From contig OX485806.1 of NCBI GenBank assembly GCA_950295325.1, forward strand, positions 38,812,001 through 38,876,000: DNA of 64,000 nucleotides. Direction: 5' to 3'. Each line of letters begins with the position of its first letter. Position 1 is the first letter of the stretch. Made by a program: the position numbers and the translations under genes. Of the stretch, positions 46,581-57,245 are shown in pieces. Below the pieces are notes generated by a model. It was not told the DNA's origin and did no database searches. It was given only the letters and a program-made list of their open reading frames with translations. This DNA comes from Polytrichum commune. Lineage: Eukaryota; Streptophyta; Polytrichopsida; Polytrichales; Polytrichaceae.

Positions 46581-49224
46581 AGCTCGTATTACGGAGAAAT
46601 TTCTGCTTAACTTACTTTTCTGGTTTTGAAATGTGGGACGTTCTCACCTGCTTCTTCTTCTTCTCGTGAGAGTTTTGGGAAGAGGTTTTGGAGAACTTTC
46701 TTGTCGCAAACCGGTAGAAGAGCTGGCAAGTGAATTTCTGAGCGCCAATGATTCACCCTCAGGGGTCCGCAGTGTGAGTGAATTTAGGGTTGGCCAATTG
46801 GTGGTCCCGCTCACTCGATTGACGAAAGAGTCTGATGAACGGGAGGGGTAGTTCTTGATAAAATACAATTGTGGCAGAGTGACATAAGGTGCATTGGCGG
46901 TTCGCTTTGCTTGATTTTTCGAGTCGCTGGCTCTAATCACTGATCAGGTCTCTGTCGCCTCATCGCCCTTATCACTGTGGTGTTTCTTCTGCTTCTCTTC
47001 TTGTTGAGCGAACAGGTTGTTGTGTGATCATGCTAAATTAAGACTATTGCATGATTATCCTGGTGGCTTCTGGATAGTGATTTAATGCAAGTATGGCTGC
47101 TGAACCTATACCACGCTTGCATTAATGCAAGTGTGATATACTATCCTGGTGGCGTTCCGGAAAGAGATTGGTTAAGTCAAATCGTGATTAAGTGGAATGC
47201 GTTGCTACTCTTCTGGTGCTAAATTGATCGAGGCGCACTTCAAAACTTGTATGTCTTTTTCAGGTCGTCTGCTGCAATGCTTATTGTCCGGTTCAATTAC
47301 TATTTTTTCATTCTCGCGCTATTGATTTGGTGATTTGGTGTGTGCAGAACCTCCATTCTCCCGTCACTCGATCAATTCCTTGAGCGAATTGTATGTTTCA
47401 CAATATTGAGCTCATGTGCACTTTTTAATTTACTGTCCTCCAACCGCAGCTCTGTTTCCACGCTACTGTGCTTCCTTGTCAATTGGCCTTGAAGAGCGAG
47501 CCTTGAGGAAAGAAAGTGTAGAATTCTGTACAGTGGAAAGCCTATTGGCGTGGAACACTAATCCTGGACGAAAGAAAGGTGTAATCAGCTAAAGTGTGGA
47601 GCCTATCATTCATTCTTTGTGGTAGTGTTCGTTGAGTAATGCTTTTGTCCATATCTTCTGATCATTATTAGTTGTGTGTGTTACTGAGTGTCATCAGTAA
47701 CTGTCACAAGCTACTCCCAACCTTAATTTAAGTTTTAGTTTTCTCAGAGAAGCTTCTAGTTTGGAACTTTGACTCGTCCATACACTGACGGTCGCTTCTG
47801 TACAGCAAGTATTATAAAGACTAGTTGGTTGATGGTAGAATTTCAAGGATTACGTTACTCTATGCAGGCTTATGTAAACATGAGTTACATTTCTGCTAAG
47901 CAATGAGATCCAATTTGATAAGGTTTGTAGAGCAGCATTGGAAGGCACGGTTTATAATGTATTGAACTTGAAGTAACAGAGCCCTTATATTTGATTGCAA
48001 ATTGGGATAACTAAGTAACTTGCAGCAGTGCAATATAATTAGTGTCCACGAGGTACAAATTGCACTTTGGACCTAGTTTTACTGTGTATGCTGGTCTTAG
48101 TGCATGCAAAAGAAAACCTTCAACATGCTCTGAGAAGTAAACAACCGAGTTTGTATGAAATCACTACATGTTATTGACATAGAAGCTAGAACAGTGCACT
48201 TGTAAGCACTTTGTTTTTGTGTGATAACCACTGTACATTTCCCCGTATGTGTATGAATGTGTAGTGCAGATTGTCATGGGGCAAGATTAGTGGAAGGTCT
48301 GTGGGTTTTCTTCAGTTACTTTTCATAAGCGGATGTATTTATCTGGTTGGTGTGTGGTTAGGTGAGGATGAAAGAACAAAACACCATAAACACTTATGCT
48401 CAAAAAGAGATTGGACTATGTTCTCAAATATTGTTAACTACTCCACACTTAGTATTGAAACCAATTAGAAGAACTTATGTATTTGATTAAGAAATCAACA
48501 AGCATTTACTTCTGATAAGCATAACAAAATAACAACAGCTCTGATTTTCGTTGATTCTCCATCTTAGATTTGCTAGTCCAAGTTTTGCTGTGGAAGTCTA
48601 ATCAGTAGAAGATGAAGTACATGAAGAACTAACCAATTAATACCGACACTTTTTTGGTGCAAGAAAAATTTGGCTGCTAAGTATGATATCTCAGTTCCAA
48701 CTCTGTCAAACCTCTTCTCACATATCTTGCAACATCAGCCTGAAGAGAGAGCGAGCCACTTGTCGTCATTCCTATAATTGACAGTGAGTTGTAAGTACTT
48801 TGCAGTATCTGACAGGCAACACATTACAACTTTCAGTTGTCAGGGGAAAAGTGGTTTCTGAAATCGATCCATAAGTATACTAAACTTTGCTTTGACTGCT
48901 GCCAGCCTCCATGTAGTCCCTTTTCAGGAAGTACTTTAGCTCAGGAGTACATGGATTTCCCAACACCTAACTTATCATAGATGGGCAGTGTGGAGGTTTG
49001 ATCAAATAAGGTTTTCATATATCCTACATCTGTACATACCCTTTCAGCTCAGTAAATCTCACCTGACTAGGATTAAATTGAAATTGCACCTGGCAGTGCA
49101 TTGGATGGGAGCATCTTTAAGTTCACACCCAATTGCAGTAGCTGCTCCATGAGAAAAGTACATAACTTGAGTAAGAACAATCAGGATGAGTCCTTGACTC
49201 TAATTCTTCCACTAACTCAGGGTA
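46581..49224. other. Non-coding interior of the 7.3-kb element
   Basis: No long open frame and no transposase motif. The composition and scattered GT-AG-like sites suggest intron or leader sequence for the Myb-like ORF; an acceptor-like TTCAG lies just before 49243. A palindromic TTGCATTAATGCAA lies near 47115-47132. Confidence 0.5.
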
Positions 49225-49242
49225 TTGCATTTTGAACTTCAG

Positions 49243-50703
49243 ATGATAGACCTTGAAGGCGACTTATTCTGTGAGGAGGATTTTGTTGTGGGCTTCGGTG
49301 GTGGTGTGGCATCAAGACCTTCAACAAATAGACGTGGTGTGGCACGAAGAATTTTGCAACAAGAGGCTGGGGGTTCGAGGCGCGCTCAATTGCCTCAGGC
49401 ACAAGCCAATTTCGCAAATTGCGACGAGTTTGGGCAAGCACCATTGGTGAGCTCCGAAGAATTTTTTGATAATGATTTTCAAGGTGCTGGTGGAATTAGG
49501 GGGGATCAGAGTTTTGGCCATAGAGGTGGTAGAACCGGGTGTCAAGGCCGGGGTCGTGGAGTAGCTGTTGCAAAACCCGGGAAAGGGAAGAATTTTGTAC
49601 CGGATGAGGAACGGCAGCTTGCTAGAAGCGTTTTAGCAATTTCACAGGATCCAATTGTAGGCAATCAGCAGAAAAGCAGTGCATTCTGGGAGAGGATTTA
49701 CGAACATTATGACAGCTTTAATCCGGTAGTTCATCGGGGTGCGCGGTCTTTAGAGTCAAAGTGGGGCATCATTAAGCATGATGCCCTCAAGTTCATGGGA
49801 TGCTATCAACAAATTAAACGGTTGAATAAATCGGGAGTAGGTGAGGTTGATATCATTCGCATGGCCAAAGACTTGTACCGCACAAAGAGCACAAAAAATG
49901 CTGAGTTCACATACGAACATTGTTGGTCAATTGTTAAAGATTATCCGCGGTGGGCTGATGGTGTGACGACCATGAGGCAGATAACTCCTAGCAAAAGGAA
50001 ATCTTTGTCTTCAGAGTACGAGTCCCAAGCAGGCACCACGGAATCCGTGGGTGTTGTGGACTCTCCACTCAAGTCCAACGCGTCATTGAGGAACCGACCC
50101 ATGGGGACGAAGGTGGCGAAGGAGTCACAACGATCAAACAAGATTTTTGAAAATGCAGCGAACCGTCAAGCCATGGCCACAGAGGCAATCGCCGATGCCC
50201 AAATTCGTAAGGTGAGTATTCTCGAGGATCAAAACATGATCCTCCTTATGCAAATCATCGACTCCTCGGCAACACCGACCGCCCAGGAATATTTCCGCCT
50301 ACGTCAAGAGGAGGAATTGGAGAAACTCCGCAAGCGACTTGCGGAGAAGGCAGAACGAGAAAGGCGAGAACGCGAAGACGGTGAGGCAAGAAAGAGGATG
50401 GAGGCTGCTAGAGAAAGAGAGGTTGCGGAGGCCGAAGCCCGTGAAAACAGGGAAACGATGCGGCAAATGCGTAGTGTTGGCGGCCACATTGATGGACGAC
50501 ATGTTTTCGATGCGGAGCTCGAGGAATTTGAGAGTGATCATGATCAACACGACGAAAATTTTGAAGGTGCACATTTCACTTACATGAGCTTTGCCAAATC
50601 AAGTGAGGAACGCATTGAACTTGAACTTGAACTTGAACTTTGTGTTTGTTGGCTCTGTCCAAGACTTGGGATTGAGGCATTCTTTGATTGGGATGGTTGG
50701 TAG
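49243..50703 (+). CDS. Myb/SANT-like (trihelix-type) protein of a PIF/Harbinger element
   Basis: 486 codons from the ATG at 49243, or 492 from 49225. The first is preferred because an acceptor-like TTCAG ends right before it. Numbering from 49225, residues 95-120 are Gly/Arg-rich. Residues about 124-243 form a Myb/SANT-like domain (PDEERQLARSVLAISQDP, QKSSAFWERIYEHYD, RSLESKWGIIKHD, YEHCWSIVKDYPRW) as in plant proteins named no-apical-meristem-associated or trihelix-like, which serve as ORF1 of Harbinger elements. Residues about 355-420 are a charged coiled coil; the tail is acidic with an EL repeat. In characterised Harbinger elements the ORF1 protein helps bring the transposase to the nucleus and to DNA (family knowledge). 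The frame is intact, although no transposase is seen beside it. Confidence 0.85.
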   Translation: MIDLEGDLFCEEDFVVGFGGGVASRPSTNRRGVARRILQQEAGGSRRAQLPQAQANFANCDEFGQAPLVSSEEFFDNDFQGAGGIRGDQSFGHRGGRTGCQGRGRGVAVAKPGKGKNFVPDEERQLARSVLAISQDPIVGNQQKSSAFWERIYEHYDSFNPVVHRGARSLESKWGIIKHDALKFMGCYQQIKRLNKSGVGEVDIIRMAKDLYRTKSTKNAEFTYEHCWSIVKDYPRWADGVTTMRQITPSKRKSLSSEYESQAGTTESVGVVDSPLKSNASLRNRPMGTKVAKESQRSNKIFENAANRQAMATEAIADAQIRKVSILEDQNMILLMQIIDSSATPTAQEYFRLRQEEELEKLRKRLAEKAERERREREDGEARKRMEAAREREVAEAEARENRETMRQMRSVGGHIDGRHVFDAELEEFESDHDQHDENFEGAHFTYMSFAKSSEERIELELELELCVCWLCPRLGIEAFFDWDGW

Positions 50704-52031
50704 ATAGAGAAGCCAGCTTCTTGAGGAAATAAGAAAAATTAAAGAGCATTTTCGCCCACAGGCTGATGGTAGATATAATGGATAAGGTTGCAATCTCTTC
50801 CCATGTAGCCAACGTTATGCTAGAGGAGAGTGTAGAGAAGCGGAGTTTAGATGTCTTAGACTGTGATCTTGACCTTTGTGTTTCTTGGCTTGGTTCCAAG
50901 CTTGGGATTGACTCTCTTTAAACAGGAGGTAGGACTTAATGAATGAGGTTGCAATCTCCTCAAATGTAGAGAAGTGGAGTGAAGTACGAGTGAATTAATC
51001 ACTCATAGAAACGTGAGTGTACATTAATCACTCATAGAAACATGAGTCAAGGGCAGTATTGTAGAGATTTAATTTGAATTTGTTGATGCTTGTACGTACA
51101 GGTGATTATTAGGTGCCGAGTTTGTTTGTCGATAATCCGGAGGTTGTGGCCTCTCAAGCCCACGCACTTTCGCGCCCAAGTTATGGAGAGGAGACGGGGC
51201 ACGATGGTGTAGAGTACCGTAATGGTGTAGAGTATGATGGAATAGAGCATGTGTCTTTAAATCAGCCCACTTCATGGAATGTTTATGCACAGTCTTAAGT
51301 GTCAGCTTATTTGAAAATCAAGGTATTTGATTATCCTAACTACATCCATAATTATGTCGTGAACCAGAACATAAAGTCTCGGTTCGTGGGTGTGAGGGCC
51401 ATTCAGGGTTCCTGGACTGAGAGCCCTACCCTCTACAAATTCACGCCGAACCTACTCCACGTGACCAACAACCAGAAATGCCTGCTCCTTCCAAAAGGGC
51501 ACCCAGAAAAAACCCACGCCCACAAATTGCCTCCAGCTGATGTGAAACTTCCTGCCCCACTCTCAATTCAGAAGCAAAAAAATCAACAGGCAATGTGTGA
51601 ACTTGAGAGAACGAGCGAATTGGGGAGCAGGTAGGGAATTCTGAAACTTTCTCAGGTTCACCTTTCTCATGATCTTACAGTGTGTCGGCAGAGAATGTCA
51701 CGCATGTCAAGGATCGACATAGCCACAAAGTCGGCGAGCCTTGCAGAAGCAAACATCAAAGCCAATGTGTGAACTCAAAACCTTCTCCGCCATTCAGGTC
51801 CCTGGAGTATTAAGTTCCAACTCTCCTCAAATTCACACTCAACCTACTCCACGTCACCAGCAACGACACATGCATGCTACCCACGAAAGCACCCCCACAG
51901 ATTGCCTCCAGCGGAGGTAAAACTCTCTCGACACTCTCTCAATGCAAGAAGCCAAAAAGGCAATGTGTGAACCCAATACATGAGAAATGTGAACAAATTG
52001 GGGAGCAGTTCAAGCAAGTGCAGAGGTATCT
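50704..52031. other. Interior of the 7.3-kb element with duplicated blocks
   Basis: 50870-50920 resembles 50630-50685 at the ORF's C-terminal end (CTTTGTGTTTxTTGGCT...TTGGGATTGA). The block 51380-51632 recurs diverged at 51765-52010, both ending near AAATTGGGGAGCAG. Open frames here are short and not transposase-like. Confidence 0.6.
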
Positions 52032-52349
52032 CCTTCCGCGATGGTGATCTGATCACCAGAAAATTAGTGTCATCAGAATTAGTGTTAGCGAATGGGTTTC
52101 CACAAGAGTCTGCCGAAAAACATTCGGCAGCGCTTCCACGCACTTTTTAACCTTGCCGCATGGTTTACCAAATAAGCAAGGGGGCACAGCAATCTAAAAA
52201 TTATTTTCTCTGATCTATCACTTTCGAACTCGCAGAAGTGTCCCTCGGGAAGACGATGAGATGGACGGACTTCTCACAAGTGCGTGAGCTATCTCCTTAC
52301 CCCTAATGGGCATCTGACCTCGATCAAAATTAGTGCTATAGCGGCGATT
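52032..52349 (-). repeat. Right arm of 318-bp internal inverted repeat
   Basis: Reverse complement of 46263-46580. AATTAGTG (the CACTAATT motif inverted) occurs at 52062, 52077 and 52328. A further palindromic CACTAATTAGTG is just outside at 52408. Confidence 0.95.
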
Positions 52350-53363
52350 CCGACGTGCTATTGTATGCCCTCACTGCAAGTGGCCAGCAAGTGAGTGCTC
52401 ACGATAGCACTAATTAGTGGGAAGAACCGACCGCCAGTTAGAGATGAACCGGTTGAGTTTGAGGTCAACCGGTTGAAGTTCAAGACTTAGGAAATTTACC
52501 TGTGTGGTGTCACCTGGATTAATGGATCTCAGTTGTAGCAGATCCACAGCTCAACGTGAGTGGTGTAACAATCTCCTACTCCCAAAACATTGATGATTGA
52601 GTCTTGTACGAGAACATGTGTTGTGAGAAACAAACCCAAGGAATAGTGGTTCTTTGCAGACTTCGTCCTTGGCGATCCTTCCTTCACAAAGAGATGAAGC
52701 TGAGATCAAGTTAAGCTTGAGAAGGGGAGTCGATTAAGGTGAGATCGGGACAGGACCGTGAGAATGTGAGCAGAAATCATTCAGGGCTACAGAATCCTCC
52801 CTCAAGGTAATCACTGCTAGCAAGGCCAGCTAAGTGACAAGCTCTCATTTCAGCACCTCCTTGAAACAGGTTCGAAAGTGGAAAGTGGACAGGTGGGTTA
52901 TTTTTGGCCAGGGTTGGACATGTCATCACATGGAATATTCCTGGCCGTTTTTGGCTTGAAGAGCCAATATGCAAGTAACGGTGGGGGAGTGCCACTCTAA
53001 AGAAATTTAATGGATGTTTGGAGCCCTTCAAAGCGCATTTGGAGAGCCTCCCTTACTGCCCAAGGGTGGAGATGCTCTTATTAGTACACTGTCTATGGAG
53101 TTGGAAAGTGTCCCCAATAGAGCCAGCCATGCCACCACACCCTTCTGGGAAGCTCACCCCAGCCATGGCAACTGAACTATTACAACTGAATTGTTCCCGA
53201 TATTAATTGCAGGGTACCGTTGCTATATATGGTGCAGGATCTGAATAACTCCAGGTCTATATATACCAGACAATTCAATATGGCATGCATATATACACTC
53301 ATGGCAACATTCCACAATTAATTCCTCAAAGTCAAGATGTAACTTATATAACACATGCCACAT

Positions 53364-53428
53364 TTTATTTTATTTATTTATTTGAGACAGAAGGCCAACC
53401 GCCAACGCCAAAATGAATAAAACCAAGA
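53364..53428 (-). mobile_element. 65-bp LINE 3'-end insertion with target duplication
   Basis: On the - strand the insert is CATTTTGGCGTTGGC...GGCCTTCTGTCTC plus an A-rich tail. ACACATGCCACAT is duplicated on both sides (53351-53363, 53429-53441). It matches the tail of the LINE at 32934. Confidence 0.9.
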
Positions 53429-53498
53429 ACACATGCCACATATCATTCCACATTAATTATACAGTCACTTAATGCTGTAACAACAAAAGGATGAGAAC

Positions 53499-53580
53499 GT
53501 GGGGGTTCTTTTTCTCTTGGTTTTATTCATTTTGGCGTTGGCGGTTGGCCTTCTGTCTCAAAAATTTTTTTAAAAAAAAC
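53499..53580 (+). mobile_element. 82-bp LINE 3'-end insertion with target duplication
   Basis: Same tail family on the + strand. ACAAAAGGATGAGAAC is duplicated on both sides (53483-53498, 53581-53596). It lies 70 bp from the previous insertion in opposite orientation, so the two form an inverted pair. Confidence 0.92.
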
Positions 53581-53606
53581 ACAAAAGGATGAGAACAACT
53601 CAAGGC

Positions 53607-53631
53607 CTCTCTCTCTCTCTCTCTCTCTCTT
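53607..53631. repeat. (CT)n microsatellite
   Basis: About twelve CT units, followed by a further short LINE-tail-like piece (GCAACAAGGCC...GCCAACGCCACAT) to about 53665. Confidence 0.95.
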
Positions 53632-53919
53632 TTTGAGCAACAAGGCCAATGATCAGCCAACGCCACATACACACACATGTTGATTGTCAATCATCTGAAA
53701 CTACAGTTATATGCCTGTCTTAAAGATTGCCTGTATATGTAGACACACTTAGTGTTTACTGTTCTATATACGTACCAAGTTCCTTATATAAAAATACGCT
53801 AGCTATATATATATGTACGTACAACAAGATGTACGAATTGCTCCTATTTAATTTGGGCCCTTCTGGGGATGGTGTTATATATATTCTTGTGTTGGAGGAA
53901 GTTATGTTTACTTTCAATA

Positions 53920-54524
53920 CAGTCTAACCTTGATATTGTCACCCTTCTTAATAGAACACCTTGATATTGTCACCTAAAAGTTTGGAACGGATTTTCTTGG
54001 TGTAAAACTCCCTCGTTATTGTCCCTATCACCCTTGATAATGTCACTATTTTTTTCAAAAATGCGTAGTGTAAATGTGATAATATCAAATATGGATGGAT
54101 TGTGTGTGATGGTTGCATGGACATATTGTATGAGCCAAAAGGGTCATGAGTTGTTAGGAATGGGAAAAATCCATGTCAAACTCATTGGAATTGGTGTTGG
54201 ACATTTAACATCACTAAAACAATGTGACATTAGAAGCTTCTTTGTCTCTAGTGAGAGTTCTTTACGTGATCTCAATGACACATGATGACGTGCTCTTGTT
54301 TTCATTCACAATTTTGGATTGGATTTTACTATAAAAAACAATCAAGTCTTGTAGTTGTTATTTTCTTTTTTACATTGGAGTTTTATTTTGATTTTCTACC
54401 TATTTTTTGATAATATCACATTATGCACAAATCTTCAAAATGTGACATTATCAAATATGTCACACCTTGTTTATATCACACTTTATGGTGAAACAGATGG
54501 TGTGATATTATCGAGGTTAGACTG
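53920..54524. mobile_element. pogo/Tc1-mariner-like MITE, 605 bp
   Basis: Ends CAGTCTAACCTTGATA and (reverse-complemented) CAGTCTAACCTCGATAAT, with TA on both sides (53918-53919, 54525-54526). It is the inverted relative of 3786-4965 without that copy's middle segment. Non-coding. Confidence 0.88.
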
Positions 54525-54625
54525 TAATGTTGATCCCCTTTCTGTGACCAAAATTGCTCTAAGTACCGTGCGGCACATGCCCCGATTAGATAGATCCTCT
54601 TGGGACCACCCCCACCTCCGACATA

Positions 54626-55063
54626 GGGTTAGTTTCCATGTCGGTCACTCACCCACCATGTTCTAGTGTTGAATAAGGATAAACCCGCCCACATATAAAG
54701 GGAATGTGATGGGGGTAGGGTTTGTATGTACCGATTAGCTAATCTTGTCTTTTCAAATTTGGGTCCACATACTAACCTCCTTCTCCCAGTTACCAAGGAT
54801 GGAACGCTAAATCATTATTGGTTTTTTTTTTAATTTTTAAAAATCTTCAACCAATCCTAATCCTTCAGTGACCGGCACTTGTGGGTTAAATATTCTTTAG
54901 TGGGCACACGGAAGTCCAGCGGCCCGTGTCTGTAGCCCTCTATAGTCTAACAGATCGCCAGAGTGTGGTTGGATGGTGGATTGTGCCTAACTACATGTGA
55001 ACACCTCCGACCAACTATTGTCGAGAATCTAAGTGGGGAAGCAACCTACGTGGAAACTCACCC
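54626..55063. mobile_element. GGGTGAGTTT-family MITE, copy C (uninterrupted)
   Basis: Left end GGGTTAGTTTCCATGTCGG, right end TGGAAACTCACCC followed by TTA (55064-55066). The interior is colinear with copies A, B and D. Confidence 0.7.
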
Positions 55064-55394
55064 TTACATCATTGTGACGTCTGAGTGAGCCCACTTGCAT
55101 CCATTGGAAAGATAAAAATGAAAAACCTATCATATTAGTATGCACTTTCTTAATTCCGGTTGAATTGACTCCCAAATAAGTATGGTGGAGTTTGATTGGA
55201 AAGAATCAAACCTCATCCTGATAGAGGATTTGTATTGATTATCCCCTCTGCATTCAAGATCATAACTAGTGCAAGTCTAAGTCAACACTAGTTGTTGCAC
55301 CCCATGTTTATATTCTCGAGGACCACATGAACAAATGCACAACTGCTCATTTGATGTTTGATAGTTAGTATGCACATCAACTAATAAGAAACAA

Positions 55395-55440
55395 TCCTTT
55401 CTTCAATTCATTTGGCGTTGGCCCGGTTGGCCTTCTGTCT

Positions 55441-55479
<39 letters not shown>
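55395..55479 (+). mobile_element. LINE 3'-end insertion with 38-base poly(A) and target duplication
   Basis: About 46 bp of LINE tail (TTTGGCGTTGGCCC...GGCCTTCTGTCTC) followed by about 38 A residues. CTAATAAGAAACAA is duplicated on both sides (55381-55394, 55480-55493). The pure poly(A) and exact duplication suggest a recent event. Confidence 0.95.
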
Positions 55480-55481
<2 letters not shown>

Positions 55482-55674
55482 AATAAGAAACAACTTACTT
55501 GGTAAAGGATAACATTCTTAGTACAAATATTCAACAATTTGTGACTCCGGGGAAGCAACCCAAACCAATAAAATAAATCTATTCACTTGAAAAGTGCATC
55601 CAGATCAGACTTTTTGTGTGCACATGTGCACAATATTTTTTGCAACCTTTATATACCTTGACTGTGACTACTTA

Positions 55675-56253
55675 GGGCCACTTCACACATGAGCCAAGAG
55701 CCATGACCTTGTAATGGTGAGGACCCTTGACTCTCATCCAAAAGCCGTGCCATGGGTGTTGGGAAAGCCCTTTTATGTAGTCTTGGGCCCTCAAGCATAG
55801 TGTGAAGTGAGAATGAACCATGTTGCGGGACCATTGCATATTTTGTTGGCGAAAAAAGAGGGGAGGATTTGGTTTAATATAATATGTCTCCAAGTTTATC
55901 AATTTAAGATAATTACTTGGTGGTGTTTGTCTGTCTTGGAATCTGCCATGCAGTCTATCCTGAAATATGTCCTGCTTGAAAAAAAAATTAAAAAAGTCAT
56001 GGTCTCCCGGAATTTGCGTCAAGCCCACCTCTTGGAGGTGGGTCTGACGCAAATTCCGGTAGACCATGCACCCTTATCCACAACCAGCCATGTAGGACTC
56101 CATGTAGACTTTTCATCCACGAACTTCTCTTTGGGCCTTTAGGCCTTCACCTCCTAGTGTGAAGTGAACTTGGACAGTCTTTGCCTTTTCGACCAATGAG
56201 AGCTCTTACATTGCCATGGTCAAGGGCCTTCAGCCTTGTGTGTGAAGTGGCCC
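55675..56253. mobile_element. Harbinger MITE, inverted copy of 43756-44358
   Basis: 579 bp with GGGCCACTTCACAC ends and TTA on both sides (55672-55674, 56254-56256). By eye the sequence is the reverse complement of the 43756 unit with small differences. Confidence 0.9.
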
Positions 56254-56256
56254 TTA

Positions 56257-56741
56257 GGTACAATCGCAAAGACATATATAATACGGTTCTCAAACTAGTT
56301 GCCAAGTCTAGAAACTATTGGAAATTGGTAGCTCTCTTGTCGCAACACTACGAATAAATCTACTTTGGTGTGGCATAGAAATATGATGTGCTGTGTTCAT
56401 TAGATTGGCCGTCACGACTTCTTATGTAAGCAACAAGTGTCTTCTACCAGCTTTTATGGTTGTCATCCAATGATTGTAAAGATAAATTATGTGAATTGTT
56501 GATAAAGAAATTAATGTGGGCCACACCAACTTCAAAGTTTAGTGAAGCGGTCAATGTGTGGACAAGTGATCAATACATTAAAACTATTGTAGGAGCAATG
56601 AAAGAAAAATAGTGTACTAGAAACAAAGACATTGGTAACTATGGATGTCACCTAGTGGTCAAGAGCTGGTGGAAATCCTAAGCTATATTCTTATATTGTT
56701 ATGTTGAGAGTTTCGTTCATATCACTTGATAATGGGGTCTC
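56257..56741. other. Intergenic stretch, nothing recognised
   Basis: AT-rich, no coding or terminal repeat structure supported. Confidence 0.4.
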
Positions 56742-56992
56742 TTAGGGTGAGTTTTCATATAGGCTGCTTGTCTACTAGATTCTAGATAATAATGGGTCGG
56801 AGGTGTTCACATGTAGTTAAGCACAAATCTTTATCCAACCCCAATTTGGCACTTTGCTAAAATGTGAAGGGACGTGGGCACGGGCCGCTAGATTTCCATG
56901 CACCCACTAGAAAAATCTTTAGCCTACTACTACCAATCACCGAAGAAATAAGACCGGTTCAAGACTCAAGAGAATCAATAATGGTCTAGAAC

Positions 56993-57165
56993 GGTCCGAG
57001 ATTACCCTAAACTACCAGATGATAGTGGAGAGGTACCCATAAGCAAATGGAATGGTTGGGGGTTCGAATCCTGGCCATGAAATCTTCTCTCTACTTGATG
57101 AAAAAACTAGCTAGTTGGCCATGCGCCTTATGTGTTCCAAAATATTTTATAAAAATAAAATAAAA
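56993..57165 (+). mobile_element. tRNA-derived SINE
   Basis: A 173-bp insert with a box A match TAGTGGAGAGG (57023-57033) and a perfect box B GGTTCGAATCC (57061-57071), a non-tRNA body and an A-rich tail. ATGGTCTAGAAC is duplicated on both sides (56981-56992, 57166-57177). Box spacing and layout fit an RNA polymerase III promoter of a tRNA-like SINE. The family is not one I can name. Confidence 0.9.
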
Positions 57166-57245
57166 ATGGTCTAGAACTCCATCCTTGGTAACTAGGAAGA
57201 AGAAGTTAGTAGGTGGGCCCGGATTTGAGAAGATGGAAGTAGTTA

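Larger units (their letters stand above)
45801..53077. mobile_element. 7.3-kb PIF/Harbinger-type element carrying a Myb-like ORF
   Basis: Ends GAGCATCTCCACCC and GGGTGGAGATGCTC, flanked by TTA on both sides (45798-45800, 53078-53080). It holds one clear ORF (49243-50703) of the Myb/SANT-like type that accompanies Harbinger transposases. No DDE transposase could be seen in any frame, so it is probably non-autonomous or has lost ORF2. A 318-bp inverted repeat lies inside the ends (46263-46580, 52032-52349), and a duplicated block of about 250 bp lies at 51380-51632 and 51765-52010. The 396-bp unit at 39323-39718 keeps only its two ends. Confidence 0.85.

Noticed and set aside
46263..52349. Inner 6.1-kb unit as a separate transposon with 318-bp ends
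   Set aside because: No target duplication flanks it (AGATACATG versus CCGACGTGC), so it is kept as an internal inverted repeat of the Harbinger-type element, though the alternative is not excluded.
57023..57071. Possible tRNA gene
   Set aside because: Box A and box B are present, but the sequence does not fold into a full tRNA by eye, has an A-rich tail and lies between target duplications, so it is a SINE.
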